A DNA stretch of 64,000 nt from Kribbella sp. ALI-6-A. GTDB lineage: Bacteria > Actinomycetota > Actinomycetes > Propionibacteriales > Kribbellaceae. The first letter of the stretch is position 1. Each line of letters starts with the position of its first letter. Below the pieces are notes generated by a model that was given only the letters and a program-made list of their open reading frames with translations, was not told the DNA's origin and did no database searches. Where the stretch lies: NCBI RefSeq assembly GCF_001984195.1, contig NZ_MTQN01000012.1, forward strand, positions 62,001-126,000. Direction: 5' to 3'. The position numbers were made by a program, and so were the translations under genes. Of this stretch, positions 7,417 to 21,845 are shown piece after piece.

Positions 7417-8355
7417 CTAGGCGCGGAACGACCGGCGGTAGGTGTCGGGCGGGACGCCGGTGATGCGCTTGAACTGGCGGCGCAGCGTGGTCGGCGTACC
7501 GAGGCCGGTCGCGGTGGCGATCGAGTCGACGCTGTCGTCGGAGGACTCGAGCAGCTCCTGAGCGCGGCGTACGCGTTGGGTAAGCAGCCACTGGAGTGGG
7601 GTCTGGCCGGTGACGGCGAGAAACTGGCGACCGAGATGGCGGGGGCTCAGATTCGCCTGACGGGCGAGATCGGTGACGGACAGCGGCTGGTCCAGCCGCT
7701 CGCGCGCCCAGGCCAGCAGTCCGGCCAGGCGGTGGTCGCCGGCCGGCTGCAGCGGTGTCGCGACGAACTGGGCCTGGCCGCCGGGCCGGTGCGGTGGCAT
7801 GACGAGTCGCCGGGCGACCGTGTTGGCGACCGTGGCGCCGTGGTCGAGATGAATCAGGTGCAGGCAGAGATCGACCGCGGCGGCCTTGCCGGCGGCGGTG
7901 AGCACGGTGCCGTTGTCGGTGTAGAGCACGTCCGGGTCGACCACGGCCAAGGGGTGCCGGGCGGCGAGCTCGGCGGTGTGGGCCCAGTGGGTGGTGGCGA
8001 GGCGACCGTCGAGCAGACCGGCGGCGCCGAGGGCGAAGGCCCCCGTGCAGAGCGAGGCGATCCGGGCGCCCGCGTCGTGAGCGGCCCGGACGGCGTCGAC
8101 CAGCTCCGGAGGCGGCGGCTCGTCGACGTCCGCGCAGGCGGGCACGATCACGGTGTCGGCGTCCGACAGTCGATCCAGCCCGGCGTCCGGCTCGACCTGG
8201 AACGGCCCGACCCGCACGGCGCCCGGTCCACACAGCAGTACGTCGTACCAGTCGTGCTCGGGCGTGCCGAGCGGTGGCGTGCGGAAGATCTCGTACGCCA
8301 CGGCCAGCTCGAAGTGCAGCAGATTTCCCGCGGTCGCCAGCGCGACGGTGTGCAT
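7417..8355 (-). CDS. GlxA-type transcriptional regulator (DJ-1/PfpI plus AraC HTH)
   Basis: About 312 residues. The N-terminal two-thirds is a DJ-1/PfpI-like domain beginning HTVALATAGNLLHFELAVAY, with DTVIVPACAD and RIASLCTGAFALGAAGLLDG at the usual cysteine elbow. The C-terminal third is an AraC HTH: PLSVTDLARQANLSPRHLGR, TPLQWLLTQRVRRAQELLES and GVPPDTYRRSFRA. GlxA-like regulators act as activators responding to unknown small molecules. ATG codons at 8355 and 8373 are both possible; the PfpI domain begins right after 8355. Divergent from a saccharopine-dehydrogenase-like gene, a plausible target. Confidence 0.88.
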   Translation of the reverse strand: MHTVALATAGNLLHFELAVAYEIFRTPPLGTPEHDWYDVLLCGPGAVRVGPFQVEPDAGLDRLSDADTVIVPACADVDEPPPPELVDAVRAAHDAGARIASLCTGAFALGAAGLLDGRLATTHWAHTAELAARHPLAVVDPDVLYTDNGTVLTAAGKAAAVDLCLHLIHLDHGATVANTVARRLVMPPHRPGGQAQFVATPLQPAGDHRLAGLLAWARERLDQPLSVTDLARQANLSPRHLGRQFLAVTGQTPLQWLLTQRVRRAQELLESSDDSVDSIATATGLGTPTTLRRQFKRITGVPPDTYRRSFRA

Positions 8356-8426
8356 GTCCGAAAGTGTACGCATGATGGCGTTCCGGACTCTCACGCTCGG
8401 TGATCCGGGCCCGCGAGAGTAGGGCC

Positions 8427-9443
8427 ATGAAGATCGTGGTTTACGGAGCAACCGGGCACACCGGACAGTTCGTCGTCGCCGAGTTACGCCGGCGCGGCTT
8501 CACCCCCGTCGTCGCGGGCCGCGACGCCCACCGACTGACCGAGCAGTACGCCGGCCTGCCGATCCGCCCGGCCGGCGTCGACGATCCGGCAGCCCTCGAT
8601 CGTGCCCTCGAAGGCGCCGCCGCGGTGATCAACTGCGCCGGCCCGTTCGCCCTCACCGCGGGCCCGGTCGTCGAGGCCGCTCTGCGCGCCGGCGTCCCGT
8701 ACATCGACGTCGCCGCCGAGATCGAGGCGAACGTCACCACCCTCACCGAGTACGCCGACCGCGCCCGCGAAGCCGGTGCGATCGTCCTGCCCGCGATGGC
8801 CTTCTACGGCGGCCTGGGCGACCTCCTGGTGACCACCGCGATGGGCGATTGGACCAGCGCCGACGAGGCCCACATCGCTTACGGGCTGAGCAGTTGGCAC
8901 CCCACGCCCGGTACGCGTACGGCCGGTCAGGTCTCCCACGACCGGCGCGGAGGCCGCCGGGTCCGGTTCACGGAGGGTGAGCTGCAGTACCACGACGATC
9001 CGCCCACGCAACAGGAGTGGACGTTCCCGGAACCACTCGGCCGCCGTACGGTGATCAAGGGTTTCACGATGGCCGACGTGGTCACCGTGCCGAGCCACCT
9101 CGACATCGCGGAAGTCGGTACGTCGATGGCCGTCGAAGCCGCCCGGGACCTGGCCGACCCCGGCACTCCCGCACCCGGCGAGGACTCCGATCAGACCTTC
9201 GTCGTCGACGTCGTCGTCCGGGCGAACGGCGCCGAACGCCGGGTGTCGGCGAGCGGCCGGGACATCTACGCGATCACCGCTCCGCTGGCCGTGGAGGCGG
9301 TTGCGCGAATCCTGACCGGGCGGACACGGACAGTAGGCGCGGTCACCGCCGGTGCACTGTTCGACGCGGCGGACTTCCTCCAGGCGCTCGGGCCCGATCT
9401 CACCGTCACAACCAGTGCGGAGCCGACCCCGACTCGACGGTAG
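8427..9443 (+). CDS. saccharopine dehydrogenase-like NAD(P)-binding protein
   Basis: 338 residues. MKIVVYGATGHTGQFVVAELRRRG is a Rossmann GxxGxxG nucleotide-binding motif followed by PVVAGRD, typical of the saccharopine dehydrogenase NADP-binding family (including trans-acting enoyl reductases). INCAGPF and YIDVAAE are conserved positions after the Rossmann core. Substrate unknown. Start at ATG 8427 gives the fingerprint at the very N-terminus. It is divergent from the GlxA-type regulator and 60 bp upstream of the giant carboxylase gene, without clear coupling. Confidence 0.82.
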   Translation: MKIVVYGATGHTGQFVVAELRRRGFTPVVAGRDAHRLTEQYAGLPIRPAGVDDPAALDRALEGAAAVINCAGPFALTAGPVVEAALRAGVPYIDVAAEIEANVTTLTEYADRAREAGAIVLPAMAFYGGLGDLLVTTAMGDWTSADEAHIAYGLSSWHPTPGTRTAGQVSHDRRGGRRVRFTEGELQYHDDPPTQQEWTFPEPLGRRTVIKGFTMADVVTVPSHLDIAEVGTSMAVEAARDLADPGTPAPGEDSDQTFVVDVVVRANGAERRVSASGRDIYAITAPLAVEAVARILTGRTRTVGAVTAGALFDAADFLQALGPDLTVTTSAEPTPTRR

Positions 9444-9502
9444 GGGCAACTGCCTGGGAATGTTTGCGGTGACAGCTTTGCCGACGACAGGAGTGCCGCC
9501 CG

Positions 9503-14989
<5,487 letters not shown>

Positions 14990-14999
14990 GGAGTTCGGG

Positions 15000-15040
15000 C
15001 AGCGGGCCGGTCGGTACGTCGTACCGGCTGGTCCGCTGTT
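15000..15040 (+). terminator. imperfect hairpin terminator after the carboxylase gene
   Basis: A long stem runs from 15000 to 15038 (CAGCGG pairs with CCGCTG at the base, CGGTACG with CGTACCG at the top), with a few G-U pairs and a minimal loop, followed by TT. It starts 11 bp after the stop codon. Confidence 0.65.
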
Positions 15041-15060
15041 CGCGTGTGTGAGCATGGGGG

Positions 15061-15630
15061 ATGGCGAGAATCAGCGTGGTGAACTTCCAGTCGCTGGACG
15101 GGGTCATTCAGTCGGTGCTGTCGGCCGACGAGGACACCGAGGGCGGGTTCGCGTACGGCGGCTGGGTGTCGGCGGGGATGGACGAGGTGGTCGCCGAGTT
15201 CATGCAGTCCGCGACGGTGGGCGCCGGCGGACTGCTGCTGGGCCGGAAGACCTACCAGACCTTCGCCGCGACCTGGGCGCCGGCCGATCAGAGCGAACCC
15301 GCGGTCGCGGCGATGAACCGGATTCCCAAGTACGTCGCCTCACGCTCGCTCACCACGGCCGACTGGAACAACACCGTTGTCCTGGGCCCCGATCTGGTGG
15401 CCTCGATCAACCAGATCTCCGAGGACCTCGTGGTCTTCGGCAGCGCGGATCTGCTGCGCACGCTGTTCACGCACGGGCTGGTCGATGAGATGCACCTGTT
15501 GACGTTTCCGCTGGTCCTCGGCGCCGGCAAGAAGCTCTTCGGCGACCTGCCCGAACCGATCCGGCTCGAGCACGTGTCGACGCGCAGTACGCCGTCCGGC
15601 GTCACGATCTCCAGCTACACGGTGGGTTGA
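15061..15630 (+). CDS. dihydrofolate reductase family protein (RibD C-terminal type)
   Basis: 189 residues. MARISVVNFQSLDGVIQS is the characteristic opening; GAGGLLLGRKTYQTFAATW, EDLVVFGSADLLRTLFTHGL and DEMHLLTFPLVLGAGKKLFG follow in the usual order of RibD_C/DHFR-like reductases. These small actinobacterial proteins bind NADPH, but their substrates are unknown; true DHFR is longer and differs at the folate site. The gene converges with the EamA gene and overlaps its 3' end by 16 bp. Confidence 0.87.
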   Translation: MARISVVNFQSLDGVIQSVLSADEDTEGGFAYGGWVSAGMDEVVAEFMQSATVGAGGLLLGRKTYQTFAATWAPADQSEPAVAAMNRIPKYVASRSLTTADWNNTVVLGPDLVASINQISEDLVVFGSADLLRTLFTHGLVDEMHLLTFPLVLGAGKKLFGDLPEPIRLEHVSTRSTPSGVTISSYTVG

Positions 15631-16520
15631 CGTCGCGTCGGCGTGAGGGCGCTGGTGGCGTTGGCGCTGATGACCGCGGTGATGGCGGCCCATTCGAGCA
15701 GACCGAGGCGTTGGTCGAGCAGGAGCCAGCCGGCGAGGGCGGCGAGCAGGGGGTTGACGCTCATGAAGAGGCCGAAGAACGTGGTGGGGACCAGGCGGAG
15801 GGTCAGCAGGTCCAGAAGGTAGGGGACGGCTGAGGCGAGCAGGCCGGCTGCTGCGGCGTACGCGAGGTACTTGGGGGCGGGGGTGTGCTGGACGAGGATC
15901 CAGCAGGCCACGGGGAGGTACGCGACGGCCGAGACCGCGGCGGCCGCGGCGGCGCCCTGCGCCGACGGCAGGCGGGCGGCGAGGGTGCGGTTGAGCAGGA
16001 TGTACGCCGCCCAGCAGCAGGCGGCGATCAGGCCGAAGCCGATGCCGAGGTAGTCGGTGCTGGGTTGCGGGCGCATCAGGACGAAGACGGCGGCGCCGGC
16101 GACCAGCGCGCAGGCGAGGTCGACCCGGCGGCGGGACGTGGCGAGGGCGACGGCCAGCGGGCCGAGGAATTCGAGCGTGACCGCGAGGCCGAGGCCGATG
16201 CGGTCGACGGCGGTGTAGAGGGTGAGGTTCATCGTCGCGTAGATCGCGGCGAGGGCGAGCACGGGGATCCACTGGCGGCGGGTAAAGCTGCGCAGGGGCG
16301 GGCGGACGACGGCCAGCATGACGGCGGCGGCGACGGCTTGGCGGATGGCGACGACTCCGGCGGGGCCGAGGGCGGGGAAGCCGAGGGCGGCGGTCGCGGC
16401 GCCGACCTGGTTGGAGACACCGCTGGTGAGCATCAGGAGGATGCCGCGGAACTGGCCGGCGGGCATGCGGCCGGACCCTGCCGCCTCTGGTGAGGTCGGT
16501 GTGGCCGAGGAAGTGCGCAT
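15615..16520 (-). CDS. EamA family (DMT superfamily) transporter
   Basis: 301 residues with about ten hydrophobic segments in two EamA repeats. The first repeat ends with ATMNLTLYTAVDRIGLGLAV and LEFLGPLAVAL; the second begins YLGIGFGLIAACCWAAYILL and contains VPTTFFGLFMSVNPLLAALA. This resembles the RhtA-type threonine/homoserine exporter branch, but the substrate cannot be assigned. The start at 16520 is 68 bp from the divergent LysR start, with palindromes between, so LysR control is likely. Confidence 0.85.
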   Translation of the reverse strand: MRTSSATPTSPEAAGSGRMPAGQFRGILLMLTSGVSNQVGAATAALGFPALGPAGVVAIRQAVAAAVMLAVVRPPLRSFTRRQWIPVLALAAIYATMNLTLYTAVDRIGLGLAVTLEFLGPLAVALATSRRRVDLACALVAGAAVFVLMRPQPSTDYLGIGFGLIAACCWAAYILLNRTLAARLPSAQGAAAAAAVSAVAYLPVACWILVQHTPAPKYLAYAAAAGLLASAVPYLLDLLTLRLVPTTFFGLFMSVNPLLAALAGWLLLDQRLGLLEWAAITAVISANATSALTPTRRQPTV

Positions 16521-16546
16521 AGACGCAGGATGCGCTGGGTGGATGA

Positions 16547-16562
16547 TTGCGCAAAATGCATT
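16547..16562. promoter_or_regulatory. two adjacent 8-bp palindromes, probable LysR operator
   Basis: TTGCGCAA (16547-16554) directly abuts AATGCATT (16555-16562), midway between the divergent EamA and LysR start codons. LysR regulators commonly bind dyads here to control themselves and the divergent gene. The assignment is positional. Confidence 0.5.
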
Positions 16563-16588
16563 CTGTGGAGGATCTATACGCTGGACGT

Positions 16589-17440
16589 ATGGAACTGGAG
16601 CTGCGGCATCTTCGGTTGCTGGTGGCGATCGTCGACGCCGGCAGTTTCACCGACGCGGCGATCGCGCTGGGCGTATCTCAGGCTTCGGTTTCTCGTGGGC
16701 TGGCGGGACTCGAGCGGGCGCTCGGGGTCCGGGTGTTGTACCGCACCAGCCGGAGCATCACGTTGACGGCGACCGGGGCTCAGCTGGTGACGCGAGCCCG
16801 CCAGCTGCTGGACGAGGTGGACGACCTCGTGCGGGAGGCGACGTCGGGGCACGCGCGGTTGCGGCTCGGGCATCCCTGGTCGGCGTTGGGGCGGCACACG
16901 ACCGGGTTCCAGCGGCGGTGGGCCACCTTGTACCCGGACGTCGAACTGCTGCTGGTGCGGACCAACACCCCCACCGGCGGCCTGGCCGAAGGGGCCTGCG
17001 ATCTCGCCGTCGTACGGACCGCGGTGGACGAGAAGGCGTACGCGAGCACGGTGGTCGGGGTGGAGCGCCGGCACCTGGTGCTCGCCGCCGATGACCCGTG
17101 GGCGCGGCGGCGGTCGGTGCGGCTCGACGAGGTACGCAGCCGAACGGTGCTCGTCGACCGGCGTACCGGAACGACCAGCGTCGAACTCTGGCCGACCGGT
17201 ACGCCGCCGCGCATCGAGTACACCGCCGACGTCGACGACTGGCTCGCGCTGATCGCGGCCGGTGACTACGTCGGCATCACGCCGGAGAGCACCGGCACGC
17301 AGTACGCGCGGGCAGGGGTGGTGTTCCTGCCGCTGAAGGACGCGCCGCCGATTCCCGTCCGGGTGATCTGGCCGCGGCAGGACCCGCACCCGTCCACCCA
17401 GGCGGCCGTTGCCTTGATCAGCGAGGCTTATCAGAAGTGA
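16589..17440 (+). CDS. LysR family transcriptional regulator
   Basis: 283 residues. MELELRHLRLLVAIVDAGSF, TDAAIALGVSQASVSRGLAG and LERALGVRVLYRTSRSITLT form the typical LysR HTH and linker. The C-terminal substrate-binding domain follows, with RRHLVLAADDPWARRRSVRL and AAGDYVGITPEST. The frame is open back to 16547 but that stretch overlaps the palindromes, so ATG 16589 is used. It is divergent from an EamA exporter, the probable regulated gene. Confidence 0.88.
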   Translation: MELELRHLRLLVAIVDAGSFTDAAIALGVSQASVSRGLAGLERALGVRVLYRTSRSITLTATGAQLVTRARQLLDEVDDLVREATSGHARLRLGHPWSALGRHTTGFQRRWATLYPDVELLLVRTNTPTGGLAEGACDLAVVRTAVDEKAYASTVVGVERRHLVLAADDPWARRRSVRLDEVRSRTVLVDRRTGTTSVELWPTGTPPRIEYTADVDDWLALIAAGDYVGITPESTGTQYARAGVVFLPLKDAPPIPVRVIWPRQDPHPSTQAAVALISEAYQK

Positions 17441-17965
17441 CTAGTTCAGGGCGTCGAGCAAGGTCTTGCAGAACGCCGGCAGGTCGTCGGGCTTGCGGCT
17501 GGTGATCAGGTTGCCGTCGGTGACGACCTCCTCGTCGACCCACTCGGCGCCCGCGTTGCGCAGATCGGTCTGCACGCTCGGCCAGGAGGTGAGCCGGCGA
17601 CCGCGGACGACGTCCGCCTCGATCAGCGTCCACGGCGCGTGACAGATCGCCGCCACCGGTTTGCCCGAGCCCACGAACTGCTTGACGAACGCGACGGCGG
17701 TCTCGTCGGTCCGCAGCGCGTCCGGGTTCGCGACACCGCCTGGCAGCACCAGCGCGTCGAAGTCGTCCACCGAGACGTCGCCGACCGCCTGGTCCACCGG
17801 CTGGGTCTCGGCCGCGGTCAGATGGTTGAAGGTCTGCACGTCACCGGTTTCCGGACTGAGCAGGACCGGCTGATGCCCGGCCTCCTGCACGGCCTTCCAC
17901 GGCTCACTCAGCTCGACCCGCTCGATCCCCTCGGCGGCGACCAGGAACGCGATCTTCTTGCTCAT
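17441..17965 (-). CDS. DJ-1/PfpI family protein (type 1 glutamine amidotransferase-like)
   Basis: 174 residues. KIAFLVAAEGIERVELSEPW, DALVLPGGVANPDALRTDE and VAAICHAPWTLIEADVVRGR match the PfpI/YhbO subfamily. The nucleophile is the Cys in AICHAPW, followed by the His of the dyad. RRLTSWPSVQTDLRNAGAEW and VTDGNLITSRKPDDLPAF are also conserved. Members act as protein or nucleotide deglycases or chaperones under carbonyl stress; which applies here is unknown. Convergent with lysR, the stop codons being adjacent. Confidence 0.9.
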   Translation of the reverse strand: MSKKIAFLVAAEGIERVELSEPWKAVQEAGHQPVLLSPETGDVQTFNHLTAAETQPVDQAVGDVSVDDFDALVLPGGVANPDALRTDETAVAFVKQFVGSGKPVAAICHAPWTLIEADVVRGRRLTSWPSVQTDLRNAGAEWVDEEVVTDGNLITSRKPDDLPAFCKTLLDALN

Positions 17966-18025
17966 GGTGTGCTCCTCTCAGGTACGGCGGTTCAGCGCAC
18001 CCGGTACCCCACGAGCCGCCGTGTA

Positions 18026-18553
18026 CTACTCCTCGACCAGCTCGACCGACGCGGCGTGCCGGCGGGCGAGGTCGTGGTAGACGGCCGCGTTGTGGTCGAC
18101 GAAGAGCTTCGCCGTGCCTTCCAGCGGAACGATCTTCTTCGCCGGACTGCCGAGCGCGACCGACTCCCCCGGGATCTGGCTGCCCGGCGTGACGGTGGCC
18201 CCGGCGGCGACCAGCGTGCGCGCGCCGACGACCGCGCCGTCGAGCACGATCGCGCCGTTGCCGATCAGCGCGGACTCGCCGATCGTGCAGTCGTGCACCA
18301 GGCACTGGTGGCCGACGGTGACGTTGCGCCCGATCTCGCAGACGTTGCCGCCGCCGACGTGCAGCACCGAGTTGTCCTGGATGTTGGCGCCCTCGCGGAT
18401 CACGATCCGGCCGAGATCGGCGCGGATCACCACGCCGTACCAGATCGACACGTCCTTCTCGACGACCACGTCCCCGACCAGCGTCGCGGTCGGCGCGATC
18501 CAGGCGTCGGGGTGCACCTCGGGAGACTTGCCTTCGAAGGAGAAGAGCGGCAT
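18026..18553 (-). CDS. gamma-carbonic-anhydrase-like left-handed beta-helix protein
   Basis: 175 residues. Hexapeptide repeats are visible from IAPTATLVGDVVVEKDVSIW through VGHQCLVHDCTIGESALIGN to VAAGATVTPGSQIPGESVAL, then LGSPAKKIVPL, a signature of the YrdA/CaiE/PaaY branch. The metal-binding His residues in the HVGGGNVC, VGHQC and VHDC segments are in the expected places. Carbonic anhydrase activity is variable in this branch. It lies downstream of the sugar operon, 10 bp after the MFS stop, and may be its last gene. Confidence 0.87.
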   Translation of the reverse strand: MPLFSFEGKSPEVHPDAWIAPTATLVGDVVVEKDVSIWYGVVIRADLGRIVIREGANIQDNSVLHVGGGNVCEIGRNVTVGHQCLVHDCTIGESALIGNGAIVLDGAVVGARTLVAAGATVTPGSQIPGESVALGSPAKKIVPLEGTAKLFVDHNAAVYHDLARRHAASVELVEE

Positions 18554-18563
18554 GACGGTCAGA

Positions 18564-19859
18564 CTAGGCGACAGATTTGATCTGACGAACCAGGATGGCG
18601 CCCAGCAGCGTGATCGCGGCGGCGAGTGCGTACAGCACCGGATAGCCGCCGGCGAACTTGACCACCGGGGCGGCGACGGCAGGAGCGAGGACCTGGGGCA
18701 GCGAGTTCGCGATGTTGATCACGCCGAGGTCCTTGGCCCGGTCGCGGGCGCTGGGCAGGACCTCGGTGAGCAGGGCGAAGTCGACCGACAGGTACACCCC
18801 GAAGCCGGTGCCCAGCACGATCGCGCCGGCGATCGCGCCCGGCCAGGTCGGCCACAGCGCCAGGATCGCCGCGGCGACGGCCATCACCACGCCGGAGCCG
18901 GTGACGAAGACCTTGCGCCGGCCGACCCGGTCCGACCACGCGCCGGAGCTCACGGCGGTGAGGATCACGCAGAGGCTGTAGATCGCGGTCAGCACGAGGA
19001 CGCCGACGTCCGGATCGGCGTACCCGACGGCGTCCTGCAGGTAGAAGAACAGGTAGAGCGTGCCGAGCCCGTTGCCGAGGTTCAGCAGGAAGCGGGTCAG
19101 CCAGGCCCAGCCGAAGTCGGGGTGCCGGCGCGGGCTGATCCAGAAGCCCTTCCAGAACTCGGGCCACACCAGCGGCGTCCGCTCGACCATCGGCCGGTCA
19201 CCGCTGCGCAGCAGGTACGGCACGACCGAGATCAGCAGGAACGCCGCGCACGCGAGATAACCACCGCCGATCCCTCCGACGACGGTGGCGAGCCCGACCC
19301 CGACGAGCGCGCCGAGCGTCTGCGCGAGCGCGACCCAGCCGCCGACCACGCCGCGCTGCCGGGTCGGCACCAGGTCCGGTACGGCGGCCGTGATCGCCGC
19401 CAGCAGCGCGTTGCCGAACAGTTGCACGAGGCACCAACCGACGAGCATCCACAGCACGGCCTCCGAACCGCTGAGGACCAGCAAGCCGACCGCTACCCCG
19501 ATGCCGCCGGCCAGCACCCACGGCGTACGGCGGCCGAATCGCGAGGTGGTCCGGTCCGAGATCGCCCCGAAGCCCGGGTTGGCGACCACCGACACCGCCG
19601 CGCCGACGCCGGTGACGAGTCCGAGCACGAACTCCTTGTTGCCCGGAGCAACAGCTTCGGATTGCTGGGCGAGCAGGACCTGGATCGGCCCGAGCCACGC
19701 CGCGAAGACGCCGACGTTGGCAAGCACCACCGCGGCGGTCCACCCGCCCCGAACCCGAACAACCGGCTCCGCCAGGGCTGGGCCGGGGCGAGGGGCGGAG
19801 ACCGGCTCGCCCCCGATCCCCGTACCCGGCTGCGCCGGGTCGGGGTTTGCGGTGGTCAT
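18564..19859 (-). CDS. MFS transporter, probable sugar permease of the GH1 operon
   Basis: 431 residues with about twelve hydrophobic segments. The MFS motif between segments 2 and 3 reads GAISDRTTSRFGRRTPWVLA, and the corresponding motif in the second half reads GAWSDRVGRRKVFVTG. The ATG at 19859 overlaps the stop of the GH1 gene (ATGA), fixing the start and indicating translational coupling. Because it is coupled to a beta-glucosidase, uptake of a beta-glucoside or disaccharide (or export of product) is the best guess. The substrate is not proven by sequence. Confidence 0.86.
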   Translation of the reverse strand: MTTANPDPAQPGTGIGGEPVSAPRPGPALAEPVVRVRGGWTAAVVLANVGVFAAWLGPIQVLLAQQSEAVAPGNKEFVLGLVTGVGAAVSVVANPGFGAISDRTTSRFGRRTPWVLAGGIGVAVGLLVLSGSEAVLWMLVGWCLVQLFGNALLAAITAAVPDLVPTRQRGVVGGWVALAQTLGALVGVGLATVVGGIGGGYLACAAFLLISVVPYLLRSGDRPMVERTPLVWPEFWKGFWISPRRHPDFGWAWLTRFLLNLGNGLGTLYLFFYLQDAVGYADPDVGVLVLTAIYSLCVILTAVSSGAWSDRVGRRKVFVTGSGVVMAVAAAILALWPTWPGAIAGAIVLGTGFGVYLSVDFALLTEVLPSARDRAKDLGVINIANSLPQVLAPAVAAPVVKFAGGYPVLYALAAAITLLGAILVRQIKSVA

Positions 19860-21205
19860 CCTCGGCTCTGGGCGATCACGTCGCGGTACCAGGCGAACGA
19901 CGCTTTCGGAGTGCGCCGCTGGGTCTCGAAGTCGACGTCGACCAGCCCGAAGCGTTGCGAATACCCGGCGGCCCACTCGAAGTTGTCGAGCAGGGTCCAC
20001 TGGAAGTAGCCGCGGACGTCGATGCCGTCGTCGATCGCGGCTTTCAGCGCCCGCAGGTAGCCGTCGAGATAGTCGATGCGGCGCTGGTCGTCGACACCGG
20101 CGACCGAGCAGCCGTTCTCGGTGATGTAGAGCGGCGGGAGACGGTCGCTATAGCGGGTCCGGAAGGTTTGCAGGATCTCGGTGAAGGCTTCAGGGACCAC
20201 CGGCCAGCCGAAGTCGGTCTCCGGGTAGCCGGTCAGCTTGCGCGGTTCGAAGGGCAGGCCGGGTGGCAGCGGGATCCCGTCGGTGGCGGTGACGTCGGCG
20301 TTGCCCGACGGAGCGCCGACCAGCGTGGGCGCGTAGTGGTTGATGCCGAAGAAGTCGAGCGGCGCCGAGATGATCGCGAGGTCCTCGGCGACCGGGCCGG
20401 GCATCGTCTCGGCGAAGCCGGCCGGATAGCTGCCGAGCAGGACGGGGTCGGCGAAGAGCCAGTTGACCAACGTGTCGTACAGCGCGGCCGCTTCCTGGTC
20501 GTCGACGCTGTCACTGGCCGGCCAGACGGGCCCGTGATTGCTCGCGAGACCGATCGATCGCGCGCCGCCTGCGCGCAGCGCCTGGACGGCGCGACCGTGC
20601 GCGAGCAGTTGGTGATGCGCGACCGGCAACGCCTCGAACCCGAGCTGCCGACCGGGTGCGTGCGCGCCCACGGCGTACCCCATCATCGTCAGTACGACGG
20701 GCTCGTTGATCGTCATCCAGAGCGGCACCCGGTCGGCGAACCGCTCGGCCAGGACAGCGGCGTAGTCGGCGAAGCGATCCGCGATGTCACGCTGCAACCA
20801 GCCACCGGCATCCTCCAACGGCTGCGGCGTGTCCCAGTGGAACAGCGTCGGCGCGGGTTGGATGCCGGCGGCCAGCAGCTCGTCGACCAGCCGGTCGTAG
20901 AACCCGATGCCCTCGGCATTCACCGCCCCACGCCCGGACGGCTGGATCCGCGGCCAGGAGAACGAGAACCGGTAGGTGTCCACGCCCAGCCCACGCAGCA
21001 GCGCGACATCCTCGGCGTACCGGTGGTAGTGGTCGCAGGCAACGGCTCCGGTGTCGCCGCCCAGCACCCGGCCCGGCTCCGCGCAGAACGTGTCCCACAC
21101 CGACGGGCCGCGACCATCCTCGGTCGCGGCCCCCTCGATCTGGTACGCCGAGGTGGAAACTCCCCAGCGGAAGTCCGGGCCGAAGTCCGGCAGGTCAGCT
21201 GTCAT
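19856..21205 (-). CDS. GH1 family beta-glucosidase
   Basis: 449 residues, the usual GH1 length, without a signal peptide, so cytoplasmic. FRWGVSTSAYQIEGAATEDG is the N-terminal signature. WMTINEPVVL contains the acid/base Glu168 and LYITENGCSV the nucleophile Glu363. FQWTLLDNFEWAAGYSQRFG is the aglycone-site motif near the C-terminus. It hydrolyses beta-glucosides or cellobiose imported by a partner transporter, here probably the coupled MFS protein. Its start overlaps the end of the YbjQ-domain gene by 11 bp. Confidence 0.93.
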   Translation of the reverse strand: MTADLPDFGPDFRWGVSTSAYQIEGAATEDGRGPSVWDTFCAEPGRVLGGDTGAVACDHYHRYAEDVALLRGLGVDTYRFSFSWPRIQPSGRGAVNAEGIGFYDRLVDELLAAGIQPAPTLFHWDTPQPLEDAGGWLQRDIADRFADYAAVLAERFADRVPLWMTINEPVVLTMMGYAVGAHAPGRQLGFEALPVAHHQLLAHGRAVQALRAGGARSIGLASNHGPVWPASDSVDDQEAAALYDTLVNWLFADPVLLGSYPAGFAETMPGPVAEDLAIISAPLDFFGINHYAPTLVGAPSGNADVTATDGIPLPPGLPFEPRKLTGYPETDFGWPVVPEAFTEILQTFRTRYSDRLPPLYITENGCSVAGVDDQRRIDYLDGYLRALKAAIDDGIDVRGYFQWTLLDNFEWAAGYSQRFGLVDVDFETQRRTPKASFAWYRDVIAQSRG

Positions 21206-21818
21206 TCGTTTCGTCCTCGTCGTCGGGTTGCGCGGTGTCCTGCGGCCGCGGCGGCTCGACCTTGCGCACGATCACCGCGGTGCCGTACGCGGCCACCTCG
21301 CTCATCGTCTGGGCGATCTCGTTGCAGTCGAAGCGCATCGCGAGGATCGCGTTCGCGCCCATCTGCTGGGCCATCTGGCACATCCGCATCACCGCGACGT
21401 GCCGCGACTCGGCCAGCATCTGGGTGTACTCCGGCACCTCACCGCCACCCAGCGAGCGGAAGCTGGCGGTGAAGTTCGAGCCGAAGTCGCGGCTGCGCAC
21501 GGTCAGCCCGAAGACCTCGCCGAACACCTTCTCCGCGGTGTAGCCGGGCAGGTCGTTCATCGTCGACACCAGCACCGGGTATGGCGAACCGGCCGGCGCG
21601 ACGTGCGGCACGTTCTGCCGCGCCTGCGGCGGGGCGGGCTGGTAGCCGCCGGGCGCCTGGCCGTAGCCGGGCGGCGGCGGACCAGGCTGGTACCCGGGAG
21701 GCGGCCCCTGCTGGTAACCGGGCGGCGGGGGCTGGTACCCCGGCGGCGGTCCCTGCTGGTACCCCTGCTGCGGCGGGTACGGGGGCTGGTTCGGGTTCGG
21801 GGGGAAGTTCTGGGTCAT
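21195..21818 (-). CDS. YbjQ (UPF0145) domain protein with Pro/Gly/Tyr-rich N-terminal repeats
   Basis: 207 residues. Residues 1-75 are low-complexity repeats of the type QGPPPGYQP and PPPGYQQG, resembling the disordered N-termini of actinobacterial membrane or FHA proteins. The remainder is a YbjQ-like domain: LVSTMNDLPGYTAEKVFGEV, FGLTVRSRDFG, QMAQQMGANAILAMRFDCNE and AYGTAVIV. YbjQ domains form pentameric rings; their function is unknown. The gene overlaps the GH1 start and heads that operon, an unexpected partner for sugar metabolism. ATG 21818 precedes the repeats. Confidence 0.82.
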   Translation of the reverse strand: MTQNFPPNPNQPPYPPQQGYQQGPPPGYQPPPPGYQQGPPPGYQPGPPPPGYGQAPGGYQPAPPQARQNVPHVAPAGSPYPVLVSTMNDLPGYTAEKVFGEVFGLTVRSRDFGSNFTASFRSLGGGEVPEYTQMLAESRHVAVMRMCQMAQQMGANAILAMRFDCNEIAQTMSEVAAYGTAVIVRKVEPPRPQDTAQPDDEDETNDS

Positions 21819-21845
21819 GCCCTCATCCTCCCAGGCACCATCGCG

